Shown one piece after another: positions 55,087 to 63,865 of a stretch of 64,000 bases of DNA. The translations under genes and the position numbers were made by a program. This stretch comes from Candidatus Hydrogenedentota bacterium. GTDB taxonomy: Bacteria; Hydrogenedentota; Hydrogenedentia; Hydrogenedentales; JAEUWI01. Where the stretch lies: NCBI GenBank assembly GCA_016182605.1, contig JACPGE010000070.1, forward strand, positions 36,746 through 100,745, written 5' to 3'. The notes under the pieces were generated by a model that did no database searches, was not told where the DNA came from, and was given only the letters and a program-made list of their open reading frames with translations. How positions within the stretch are numbered: position 1 is the first letter of the stretch; the number at the start of each line of letters is the position of its first letter.

Positions 55087-55695
55087 CTATTCCCTAATCG
55101 CCAGCTTCGGGCTCACTTCACCCTTCTCATGACGCTTCCGATGCTTCTTCGGCACCTCCACAAACAGCTCGATGAAGTCTTCCGGCTTCTTCCCCGAGTA
55201 CGCGTCCCGGTTGAAGACCTCCACCAAATCATCGTAGTCGCTGTGGTGACCACTGTCCTCCAAGTACAGCGCATAGAGGGGCGCTGTTTCCACCTTGCCA
55301 TCGCGGTTGCGTGGGCAGCCAACGTCGGTGTGGAGCGAGAATCCCTTAAAGGCGCCGTCCCGTGTTTCCTCCAACTTGAAGGGGTAGAGCCGGCACAGGA
55401 TGGGCCGTGATTCGTAGATCGAGCAGTACCGGGTTTTCTTGTCAAGGAAGAAGCACCCCTTGGCATCGCGGCGCAGCGCCATCATATAGCGTTCGCCGCC
55501 CACGCTCAGCCATGACGGATCGCCTTCATCGACGCCGGTGATCTCATCGGGGGTAAGGAACTCCAAAAAGTCGTAGGGATTAAAGCCTGTATCGCGCACA
55601 ATGCGGACCACGTCCCACGGGGTGGGCAGGCACACGACCTCGGTACAGCAATGGCCGCAATGATGGCATTGGAATTGGACCGAATCTCTGCCCAT
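55087..55695 (-). CDS. YkgJ-type cysteine cluster protein
   Basis: 202 residues. QCHHCGHCCTEVVCLP at the N-terminus, CFFLDKKTRYCSIYESRPIL then CRLYPF give the C-x2-C-x2-CC…C…C pattern of YkgJ/DUF-type zinc or iron-chelating proteins. Function unproven. I take the ATG at 55695 because the longer frame (to 55767) adds an unconserved stretch. Confidence 0.88.
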   Translation of the reverse strand: MGRDSVQFQCHHCGHCCTEVVCLPTPWDVVRIVRDTGFNPYDFLEFLTPDEITGVDEGDPSWLSVGGERYMMALRRDAKGCFFLDKKTRYCSIYESRPILCRLYPFKLEETRDGAFKGFSLHTDVGCPRNRDGKVETAPLYALYLEDSGHHSDYDDLVEVFNRDAYSGKKPEDFIELFVEVPKKHRKRHEKGEVSPKLAIRE

Positions 55696-55956
55696 GCATG
55701 CATACTCCGTTTCAGGTAAGGGTGAAGACCAGGCACATATATACCCCAGATGCCCCGGGGAATGCATCCTCGCCCCCGGCTGGAGGGCGGATCAGGGGGG
55801 TGTATTTTCGCGGAACTCCTGTTATACTGCCGTAGACCCCGGGTGTAACGGGGAAGTGGCGAAATGGTATAAGGGGAAGGCAGCTTCGGTTCCGGCCGGG
55901 AGGACGGGGAATCGAATCGACCCCAGCACATACTTTTCTGAAGGAGAAAATGTATC

Positions 55957-56097
55957 ATGAACTCTGCATCCACCGTGAAAGATTTGCCGGCGACCGGGTT
56001 CAACATTGAGATTCTGCTGGACGTCATTCTGCAGATCCTGCAGATCATCCAGTCCATCGCGTCGATCTTCGGCCTGAACCTTGGCGGCGGCGCCTGA
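55957..56097 (+). CDS. 46-residue amphipathic/hydrophobic peptide
   Basis: A short frame with a strong AAGGAG site 10 bases before the ATG, its own plausible -10 (TATACT near 55823) and a terminator 38 bases after the stop. The peptide has a polar N-terminus (NSASTVKDLPATGFN) and then a single long hydrophobic helix (IEILLDVILQILQIIQSIAS), ending in a Gly-rich tail (LNLGGGA). It could be a membrane peptide, a toxin-like peptide or a secreted leader-type peptide. No homologue recognised. Confidence 0.55.
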   Translation: MNSASTVKDLPATGFNIEILLDVILQILQIIQSIASIFGLNLGGGA

Positions 56098-56135
56098 GCG
56101 GGTTAACCACGGGTCCGCAGCCCACTGTTTGACAT

Positions 56136-56179
56136 AAAAAATCTCCACAAGCGGTTCGTACTGCCTGTGGAGTTTTTTT
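56136..56179. terminator. Bidirectional terminator
   Basis: CTCCACA (56143-56149) and TGTGGAG (56166-56172) with an A-run before and a T-run of seven after, serving the small peptide gene (+) and trxB (-). Confidence 0.85.
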
Positions 56180-56201
56180 GCTGTCTGATGGCCGCCGCGG
56201 G

Positions 56202-57149
56202 CTACCCTTCGTGGCTTTCCAGCCAGCGCGTCGCATCGATCGCGGCCATGCACCCGCTGCCCGCCGCCGTGATCGCCTGCCGGTACACGTGATCCTGCAC
56301 ATCGCCGCAGGCAAACACCCCCTCCACTTGGGTATACGAGCTGCTTGCTTTGGTCACCAAGTACCCGTTTTCGTCCGTCTTCAGCCACTCTCTGAAAAGT
56401 TCGGCGTTCGGCTTGTGGCCAATCGCGGAAAAATACCCCGTGCACGGCAGTTCCCGGGTGGCGCCCGTGTTCACGTCTTTCAGACGCACCCCGGTCACAC
56501 CTTCCGTATCGTTGCCCAGCACCTCATCCACCGTCGTGTTCCATTCCACTTTAATTTTCGGATGGGCAATGGCCCGGTCCGCCATGATCTTGCTCGCCCG
56601 GAACTTGTCGCGCCGGTGCACAATATGGACCATGCTCGCAAACTTGGTAAGAAACATGGCCTCTTCCATGGCGGTGTCCCCGCCGCCCACCACCACCAGG
56701 GGCTTGTTGCGGAAACGCGGCACCGCCCCGTCGCAGGTCGCACAGGCCGACACGCCACGGTTCAGAAAGGTCTGCTCCGAGGGCAGGCCCAAGTACTTCG
56801 CATCGGCGCCCGTCGCAATAATGAGACTTGCCGCATCCCACTCGGCCTCACCAGACCAAACCCGGAAAGGCCGTTCGCTCAGGTCCACCTTGGTGATCGA
56901 CTTCTGGATAAAGCGGGTGCCGAAGCGTTCCGCCTGTTTTTTGAACTGGGCCATCATCTCCGGGCCAGTGACCCCCTCGGGATAGCCCGGATAGTTCTCC
57001 ACCTCGGTTGTGGTCATCAACTGGCCACCCGGCAAAAAGCCCTTGTAGGGGTCGCCCTCGAAGCACAGGGGATTCAGATCCGCCCGTGCCGTGTACAGCG
57101 CCGCCGTGTACCCCGCCGGGCCCGTACCGATAATAATCACCTTTTCCAT
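56202..57149 (-). CDS. trxB: Thioredoxin reductase
   Basis: 315 residues. FAD site IIIGTGPAGYTAALYTARA, redox-active CATC in SACATCDGAVP, NADPH site VVVGGGDTAMEEAMFL and the C-terminal FACGDVQDHVYRQAITAAGSG. It reduces thioredoxin with NADPH. Ends at the shared terminator. Confidence 0.97.
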   Translation of the reverse strand: MEKVIIIGTGPAGYTAALYTARADLNPLCFEGDPYKGFLPGGQLMTTTEVENYPGYPEGVTGPEMMAQFKKQAERFGTRFIQKSITKVDLSERPFRVWSGEAEWDAASLIIATGADAKYLGLPSEQTFLNRGVSACATCDGAVPRFRNKPLVVVGGGDTAMEEAMFLTKFASMVHIVHRRDKFRASKIMADRAIAHPKIKVEWNTTVDEVLGNDTEGVTGVRLKDVNTGATRELPCTGYFSAIGHKPNAELFREWLKTDENGYLVTKASSSYTQVEGVFACGDVQDHVYRQAITAAGSGCMAAIDATRWLESHEG

Positions 57150-57344
57150 CGCTGAAACTACTCCTTAGTATGCTGCACGGATCCCTCGGCGTCCGCACGG
57201 CGCCAGCTATTACGGTACCTGAACCTCCCCGGTGCTTGCACCTGTGTCCCCCGGTGTACCGGCCTGAACAGAGGAAAACATGGGCGCCGGGGCAATTATT
57301 CCGGGGGCGCCGCCCCGGTGAGCCTCGCGTTACGGTGCCGGGTC

Positions 57345-57669
57345 CGCCGGTGCGTGTCGCGCGGCCGTCCCTGCCAGAGGCCGTCAATTTGGATGAAGTC
57401 GAGGCCATAGGGCCGGAGTTCCCGGGCACTCCATAGGGCCGGAGTTCCCGGGCACTAAAGAGCGCCAGCTCGGCGAGATGGGTCTCATCGGAAGCCCCGC
57501 CGTGGGGCTGGGAATACCACGTGCAGTATCCAGAGACCTGGGGCCGCAGATGAATGTCATTCACTCGGGCGACCGCACGGCGTACGCCTCCAGGCCCAGC
57601 CGCGTCAGGCAGGAGCAGGCACGCCACAATGCCTCCCAGTGTGCCGGGTAGTCCCCAACGATTCCACAT
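57345..57669 (-). pseudogene. Fragment of an alpha-galactosidase-like glycoside hydrolase, frameshifted
   Basis: On the minus strand the translation reads DIHLRPQVSGYCTWYSQPHG and then GASDETHLAELALFSARELRPYG. Its continuation in another frame is LDFIQIDGLWQGRPRD. That series resembles the catalytic-barrel start of GH36/GH27-like enzymes (…GYCTWYS…LDFIQIDDGWQ). A 26-bp tandem duplication at 57405-57456 breaks the frame, and nothing recognisable follows. It is a decayed fragment. The rest of 57150-58035 shows no gene. Confidence 0.45.
57405..57456. repeat. 26-bp exact tandem duplication
   Basis: Two identical copies of a 26-base unit beginning CCATAGGGCCGGAGTTCC lie head to tail inside the glycosidase fragment. 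Because 26 is not a multiple of 3 this shifts the frame. Confidence 0.95.
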
Positions 57670-58035
57670 CGCATCGCGTCCGCCCTCCCCGTGGTCTTGT
57701 TGCTGCCGGATGTCCCCCATGGTACGCTTTACAGGGATTTGCGCGACTGGCTTGACGATCCCTTCAATACGCCGCCATCACAGGCATTGCCAGAGCAGCC
57801 GGAACTGGAATTCGCGTGATTGGGACAGCCTGAAAAATGACCCGAACGAATACCCCAGACCTCGATTTGAAAATAGCCCCCCCCAGAAGGGATAAACGAG
57901 CAAATTTCCTATACAATCCACCATCGCTCACCAATCCCCGTCCCGTTTAGGACAGCAGTGAATTGTCATTTAAATCCCCCTCGTTCCGCAAGGCGAAGTC
58001 CATCCCTTTGCGTTCGTTCCGCACACCCGCCCCAC

Positions 58036-58080
58036 GAAAAAAAACGCCCCAAAGGGTTTCGCAGGAACCCTTTGGGACGC
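58036..58080 (-). terminator. Terminator after tRNA-His
   Basis: CGTCCCAAAGGGTT and AACCCTTTGGGGCG pair around CCTGCG; eight T follow on the minus strand. Confidence 0.85.
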
Positions 58081-58093
58081 AACTCTTTTAGGA

Positions 58094-58170
58094 TGGTACC
58101 TGGGGGCGGGATCGAACCGCCGACCTCCGGATCCACAATCCGGCGCTCTAACCGACTGAGCTACCCAGGC
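58094..58170 (-). tRNA. tRNA-His (anticodon GTG)
   Basis: 77 nt cloverleaf on the minus strand. Acceptor GCCTGGG/CCCAGGT, D-arm GCTCAGTCGGTTAGAGC, anticodon stem CCGGA/TCCGG with loop TTGTGGA, T-arm GGCGG-TTCGATC-CCGCC, encoded CCA. The base before position 1 is G, as tRNA-His needs, but the discriminator reads A instead of the usual C. A terminator follows. Confidence 0.93.
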
Positions 58171-58280
58171 CAAGTGGAAATGCCAAACCGGACACACCGC
58201 ATGCGGAACCCCAATCAGGCAAGACGAAAAGTATGGATCAAAAAGGCGTTTTGAATCAAGTTTGTGCCGCAAAACCTTAG

Positions 58281-58350
58281 CCCGCATATTTCACCACGTT
58301 GCCAATCCGAATGCGATCCGGAGGCCGCAAAGTGGTGAAATATGCGGGTT
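58281..58350. repeat. Dispersed palindromic repeat, copy 2
   Basis: CCCGCATATTTCACCAC and GTGGTGAAATATGCGGG are perfect 17-base inverted ends around TTGCCAATCCGAATG and GATCCGGAGGC. Same element as at 42189-42252. It lies between tRNA-His and the ubiE-like gene. Confidence 0.88.
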
Positions 58351-58447
58351 AGGGAACAGACGCGCGGAGCCCGTGATTTGTCCGGGTTAGAATCGCGGTT
58401 CCCGATGCGTTTTCCAGCGTCCGGGGATGCCGCAAGAACCGGGATCG

Positions 58448-59179
58448 CTACTCCGGTTTGTCGCCCGTGTAGAGCGTGGCAATACCCAGGGTCAGCGGGG
58501 TGGCGGAAGTGCTTCCAAAGCCTGCCTGTGCCATTCTGCCGGTGAAGGCGCTGCCATACGGGAAGCTTTCCACCGTCTCGTTCAGGTAGCGGTAGGCGTA
58601 GCTGTCCCCCGAGATCAGTCCGCCGATGCGCGGCAGAATGTGGCGAAAATAAAAGAGATAGAGCGCCCGGAAGGGGCGGTTCGCCGGGAGCGAGAACTCC
58701 AGGATCAGCGCGCGGCCGCCCGGCCGAAGTACGCGGCACATTTCCCGCAGGCCCTCGTCCATGTCGAGCACATTCCGGATGCCGAAGGAGATGGATACCG
58801 CGTCGAAGCTGTTGTCCTCAAAGGGGATACGCGTTGCATCCGCACGCACCAGGCTGAGCCGGCGCTCCAGGCCCCGGGCCAGCACCTTCTGCCGCCCGAA
58901 CGACAACATCCCGGCGGACATGTCCAGCCCCACGCCCTGCTCCAGGGTGGGCAGGGCCCGTTCCATGGCAAAGAGCACATCCGCCGTGCCCGTGGCCAGA
59001 TCCAGCACCCGCGGGTTGTCCACCGCGGGCAGCCGCTTCACCAGCATCTTTCGCCAGGCGACGTCCCGCCCCATGGAAAGGAGGCGGTTCAGCAGGTCAT
59101 AGCGGTGGGCAATGCGGTCAAACATCTGCCACACGGCGACGCGCGACGGGCCGGATTCAGCTTCGGGGGAAGGGGGCAT
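58448..59179 (-). CDS. Demethylmenaquinone/ubiquinone methyltransferase (UbiE/MenG)
   Basis: 243 residues. MFDRIAHRYDLLNRLLSMGRD at the N-terminus, VLDLATGTADVL (SAM site), GLDMSAGMLSFGRQK, ISFGIRNVLDMDEGLREM and GRALILEFSLP are diagnostic. It C-methylates the quinone ring of menaquinone (or ubiquinone). ATG at 59179 has AGGA 6 bases upstream; other in-frame ATGs at 59185 and 59197 have poorer sites. Confidence 0.94.
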   Translation of the reverse strand: MPPSPEAESGPSRVAVWQMFDRIAHRYDLLNRLLSMGRDVAWRKMLVKRLPAVDNPRVLDLATGTADVLFAMERALPTLEQGVGLDMSAGMLSFGRQKVLARGLERRLSLVRADATRIPFEDNSFDAVSISFGIRNVLDMDEGLREMCRVLRPGGRALILEFSLPANRPFRALYLFYFRHILPRIGGLISGDSYAYRYLNETVESFPYGSAFTGRMAQAGFGSTSATPLTLGIATLYTGDKPE

Positions 59180-59292
59180 GGGCATTCCTGAAGGCATTAG
59201 GGATTGTGATGGCACGATCCTATGCCATGGGATCGAGGAATGTAAAACCCGGGGAGGAGCGTCACCGCACACCGGGGGAATCATTCCACGCG

Positions 59293-62200
59293 TCAGCGCA
59301 TCTGGCCCTTTCCAGACACCGTGTAGAGCGTACCCAATGCCAGCAGCATCAGCAGGAGATCCCCCAGCATTTTGTTCAGGCCCTGCCAGGCATAGGACTT
59401 CGCCTGTGCGCAGCACCCGGGAATGGGGGTGTTCTCATCGACATACGCCTGGAGTTCCTCGGGACTGAGAGCGTTGTCGTCGTTGGTATCGATAGAGTCG
59501 AATTGTGGTTGGGTCAGCGAGGGCATGGCCGTCACCGCCTCTGCAAGACTGAGACTGTCGTCACCGTCCAGATCCGCCGCGTCGAATGCTTCCGCCAGTT
59601 CGCGGACCGCGTTCATGTCAGGCTTTTCGCCCTCACCCTCACCCTCGCCCTCACCTTCTCCCTCTCCTTCACCTTCTCCCTCTCCTTCACCTTCTCCTTC
59701 ACCTTCTCCTTCACCTTCTCCTTCACCTTCTCCTTCACCTTCTCCTTCTCCTTCTCCTTCTCCTTCACCCTCACCTTCTCCCTCACCTTCGCCCTCGCCT
59801 TCGCCCTCGCCTTCGCCTTCGCCTTCGCCTTCGCCTTCGCCCTCGCCTTCGCCCTCGCCTTCGCCCTCAGACCCCGATTGTCCTATCATCAAGATCAGGT
59901 TCTGAAAGGATTGTCCGACCGATACGTCGAATTGTTCCCCGCCAAGTTGAATCGAAATCACTTCCAGTGCATACGATCCATATGGAATGAGTCCCAAGTC
60001 ATAGACGCCATTTTGATTGAGAGACGTCGCCGGACGCCCGCTATCAGAAACCGTCAGGATTGCATCAGTCACTCGGGCAAAATCCGGGCCCAGTAGCGTT
60101 ACAAATAATCTTCCAAGCAGTTCTCCTTCACCTTCACCCTCACCTTCGCCCTCGCCTTCACCCTCACCTTCGCCCTCACCTTCGCCCTCACCTTCACCCT
60201 CTCCTTCGCCTTCGCCTTCACCTTCTCCCTCACCCTCACCTTCGCCCTCGCCTTCACCTTCTCCCTCACCCTCACCTTCTCCCTCACCTTCACCTTCACC
60301 TTCACCTTCACCTTCGCCCTCGCCTTCACCCTCTCCTTCGCCTTCGCCTTCACCTTCACCCTCACCTTCGCCTTCGCCTTCACCTTCTCCCTCACCCTCA
60401 CCTTCGCCCTCTCCTTCGCCCTCACCCTCACCCTCGCCTTCGCCTTCACCTCCTTCAACACGGGTCGTCAGCCATGAAGTGCGAATATCGTAATCGCCTC
60501 CGCCTGACATCCATGTGGCCATCCAGTGGCCCTGCCCATCCGTGGCGAGTTGGGGGTAGTAATCGTTTCCGAAATCGCTTGTGGCGTTGGCGTTGAGGGG
60601 TTCCGGGCTGCTCCAGGTTACCCCGCCATCGCTAGAACGGGCGTGTAGAATGTCCGAGTCTGTGCCGTAGGGGCCGCCCCACGTGGCCATCCAGAGGCCC
60701 TGGCCGTCGGTCTTGAGTTGGGGAGAGTAATCGCGCCCGGAATCACTCGCCGCATTGGTATTGAGCGGTGCGGGCGCCGACCAGCTCAGCCCACCGTCCG
60801 TCGAACGCGCATAGAGAATGTCGGAGTCTGTGCCGAGCGCGCCGTCCAGGCTGTTGCTGGAGTACCACGTGGCGATCCAGAGGCCCTGGCCGTCCGTGGT
60901 GAGTTGGGGATAGTAATCGTCCTCGGAATCGCTTGCGGCGTTGGTGTTGAGGGGTGCCGGGCGGCTCCAGGTCTTACCGCCGTTCCTGGAACGGGCATAG
61001 AGAATGTCGAAATCGCCAAGATCGAAGCCCAGGCCCTCTCTGGCGTGCCACGTAGCGATCCAGAGGCCCTGCCCGTCTGTAGTGAGTTGGGGGGCGTAGA
61101 CATCCCCAAAATCCCTTGCATCGTTCGAGTAGAGGTACCCCAGGCTGCTCCAGCTCATTCCGCCATCCGTGGAACCGACGCTGGAGATGTAGTTGGAGAT
61201 TTCGCCCCCAATGAAGCCCTCAGTCCATCTTGTCCCCCATGTGGCGATCCAGAGGCCATTCCCGTCGGTGGTGAGTTCGGGGTTTCCATCTCTTACAGAA
61301 TCGCTTGCGGCGTTGGTCTTGAGGGGTGCCGGGCTGCTCCAGGTCATACCACGGTCGCTGGAACGGGCGAAGAGGATATCGTAATCCGTGCCGAGCGTGC
61401 CGCCCAGGCTGTCGTTTGACTGCCACGTGGCGATCCAGAGGCCCTGGCCGTCGGTCACGAGTTGGGATTGCCTATCGTCTCCGGAATCGTTTGCGGCGTT
61501 CGTGTTGAGGGGCGCCGGGCTGCTCCAGGTCGTGCCGCCATCGCTGGAACGGGCGTAGAGGATGTCGTAATCCCAGCCGAGTGCGCCGCCCAGGCCGTCG
61601 TTGGAATCCCATGTGGCGATCCAGAGGCCATGCCCGTCGGTCGTGATTTGGGGGTGCCAATCGTCTCCGGAATAGCTTGCGGCGTTGGTGTTGAGGGGGG
61701 CCGGGCTGCTCCAGGTCGTGCCGCCATCGCTGGAACGTGCGTAAAGGATGTCGAAGTCCCAGCCGAGGGCGCCGCCCAGGCTGTCGTTGGAATCCCATGT
61801 GGCGATCCAGAGGCCCTGTCCGTCGGTCGCGAGTTCGGGGTGCCAATCGTCTCCGGAATCGCTTGCGGCGTTGGCGTTAAGAGGTGCTGGAGTGCTCCAG
61901 GTCAAACCGCCATCGCTGGAACGGGCATAGAAGATGTCGTAATCGTCATCGAAGGCGAAGTCCAGGCTGTAGTTTGAATGCCACGTTGCGATCCATAGGC
62001 CCTGGCCGTCCGTCACGAGTTGGGGGATTTCGTCGTTCCCCCAATTGCTTTCGGCGTTCGTGTTGAGGGGCGCCGGGCTGCTCCAGCTCATACCGCCGTC
62101 GCTGGAACGGGCGTAGAAAATGTCGCCAGACTCCGACTCCCACGTGGCGATCCAGAGGCCCTGCCCGTCCGTGGTGAGTTGGGGGGAGTAATCGCCCTCG

Positions 62201-63055
62201 GAGTCGCTTGCGGCGTTCGTGTTGAGGGGCGCCGGACTGCTCCAGTTCATGCCGCCATCCGTGGAACGGGTGTAGAGGATATCGACATCCGTGCCGAGAG
62301 TGCCGCCCAGGCCGTCTCTTGAGTACCACGTGGCGATCCAGAGGCCCTGGCCGTCCGTGGTGAGTTGAGGCTCGAAATCGTACCCGTCGGTGTTGAGGGG
62401 TGCCGGGCTGCTCCAGGTCATGCCGCCATCCGTGGAACGGGCGTAGAGGATATCGTACTGCGTGCCGAGAGTGCCGTCCAGACCGTCTCTTGAATCCCAC
62501 GTGGCGATCCAGAGGCCCTGCCCGTCGGTCGTGAGTTGGGGGGAGAAATCGTGCCCGGAATCGCTTGCGCCGTTGGTGTTAAGGGATGCCGGGCTACTCC
62601 AGGTCACGCCTCTATCGGTGGAACGCGCGTAGAGGATGTCTTCATCCGTGCCGAGAGTGCCGCCCAAGGTATCTCTGGAGTCCCACGTGGCGATCCAGAG
62701 GCCTTGGCCATCCGTGGTGAGTTGGGGAGAGAAATCGTTCCCGGAATCGCTTGCGGCGTTGGTGTTAAGGGGTGCCGGGCTGCTCCAGGTCACGCCACCA
62801 TCCGTGGAACGCGCGTAGTGGATGTCGAAATCCCCGCCAAGGGCGCCGCCGAGGGTGTCGCTGGAGTACCACGTGGCGATCCAGATGCCCTGGCCGTCGG
62901 TCGTGAGTTGGGGGGAATTATCATCCCCATTGTTGAACTCGCCGTCGTCGGTAAGCAGTTGGGGGGGGCGACCATTCCTGGGCGATGGCCAAACCGCAAG
63001 ACATCATGCAGATCAGGCATCCCAAGAGGAAGCAGCAGGACTTGCGCGACGGCAT
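59293..63055 (-). CDS. Large secreted Asp-box repeat protein with (GE)n linkers and C-terminal membrane tail; frameshifted
   Basis: The body frame runs to about 62990. The true start is the ATG at 63055 with GGAG upstream, giving a signal peptide ([23 protein letters not shown]) in another frame. The two join if the C8 tract at 62962-62969 is read as C7: [14 protein letters not shown]. The body has 14 copies of a unit of about 60 residues with the Asp-box S-T/S-D-G-G-x-T-W and [15 protein letters not shown], so beta-propellers of sialidase type are likely. Then a (GE)n linker, an Ig-like module ([13 protein letters not shown]…[20 protein letters not shown]), a second (GE)n linker, two EF-hands ([25 protein letters not shown]) and a tail PGCCAQ…[20 protein letters not shown]. 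Probably surface-anchored. Confidence 0.8.
59626..59870. repeat. Hexanucleotide low-complexity tract encoding (Gly-Glu)n, linker 2
   Basis: Reads as GGN-GAR codons on the minus strand with many silent changes, so the peptide repeat is conserved more strictly than the DNA repeat. Confidence 0.95.
60121..60457. repeat. Hexanucleotide low-complexity tract encoding (Gly-Glu)n, linker 1
   Basis: About 110 codons of alternating Gly and Glu between the Asp-box region and the Ig-like module. Confidence 0.95.
60480..62960. repeat. Fourteen degenerate tandem repeats of about 180 bp (Asp-box units)
   Basis: Each unit holds a near-identical block coding [11 protein letters not shown] and a second block coding [16 protein letters not shown]. 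Unit length varies slightly. Confidence 0.9.
62962..62969. repeat. Homopolymer G8 (C8 on the coding strand) at a frameshift
   Basis: Eight identical bases just after the signal-peptide codons; C7 would restore one continuous frame. Confidence 0.9.
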
Positions 63056-63108
63056 GCTATGACTCCAGATTATGGACCATATTCAGATGATGCCACATAG
63101 ATGTTTTT

Positions 63109-63138
63109 ATAATAACACGAAATTCATGGTGGTTACAA
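63109..63138 (-). promoter_or_regulatory. Candidate promoter of the Asp-box protein gene
   Basis: On the minus strand TTGTAA, 18-base spacer, TATTAT; about 54 bases before the ATG at 63055. Confidence 0.4.
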
Positions 63139-63191
63139 TGCGATTTTGCAATGCAGCTGGGTTACTGCGCACCGGGAAAACATCCCACGCG

Positions 63192-63865
63192 TCAACGCAG
63201 ATGGCGCTTTCCAGACACCGTGAAGAGCGTACCCAATGCCAGTAGCATCAGCAGGAGATCACCCAGCATCTTGTTCAGGCCCAGCCAGGCGTAGGACTTC
63301 ACCTGGGCACAGCACCCGGGAACGGGGGTGTTCTCATCGATATACGCCTGGAGTTCCTCCCGCGTGAGAAAGGTGTCTGCGTTCCGATCCAATTCCTGAA
63401 ATTGCCCTATGGTCAACGCGTTCAACGCGGTGGAGGCCTCCATGAAGCTCAGGCGCCCATCGCTGTCCGCGTCGGCTGTTGCAAAGTTGGCCACCAGATC
63501 ACGAATCAATTCGACATCAGGCAGCTCACCTTCGCCCTCGCCTTCACCTTCACCTTCACCTTCACCTTCACCTTCACCTTCACCTTCGCCTTCGCCTTCG
63601 CCTTCGCCTTCGCCTTCGCCTTCGCCTTCGCCTTCGCCTTCGCCTTCGCCTTCACCTTCGCCTTCGCCTTCGCCTTCGCCTTCGCCTTCGCCACCACCCG
63701 TTATCAGTCTCGAAACGAATATGTCTGTGTCAATTTTAAGGGTGTCCTGCTCGACCCATATGGCCAGCCAGAGCCCCTGGCGGTCCGTCGTCAATTGAGG
63801 ATTACTTTCATGGCCGTACTCACTCGTGGCATCGGTATTGAGCACCACGGGCGCTGTCCAGCTAA
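63192..63865 (-). pseudogene. C-terminal remnant of a second (GE)n surface protein
   Basis: Reading from the transposon end, the frame codes SWTAPVVLNTDATSEYGHES and NPQLTTDRQGLWLAIW (one Asp-box-type unit). A (GE)n linker, two EF-hands (TADADSDGRLSF, DRNADTFLTREEL) and the tail PGCCAQVKSYAWLGLNKMLG…[15 protein letters not shown] follow. It parallels the gene at 59293-63055 over the whole length kept. There is no start codon with a ribosome site and no signal peptide. The upstream part was replaced by the IS end at 63866, so it is probably not translated from its own start. Confidence 0.75.
63525..63695. repeat. (Gly-Glu)n coding tract of the second surface protein
   Basis: Same hexanucleotide type as in the neighbouring gene but more uniform (mostly GGCGAA), suggesting recent expansion. 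Confidence 0.93.

Noticed and set aside
55957..56097. LPATG near the start of the 46-residue peptide as a sortase signal
   Set aside because: Sortase signals lie at the C-terminus before a membrane helix and basic tail; here the motif is at residues 10-14 in a peptide without a signal sequence, so it is probably chance.
56848..57720. 290-codon minus-strand ORF upstream of trxB
   Set aside because: Its 3' half is a wrong frame of trxB; only the glycosidase-like fragment within 57345-57669 is meaningful.
59626..60457. Short-period repeats resembling a CRISPR array or simple satellite
   Set aside because: They are hexanucleotide codon repeats (GGN-GAR) inside an open frame with no spacers.
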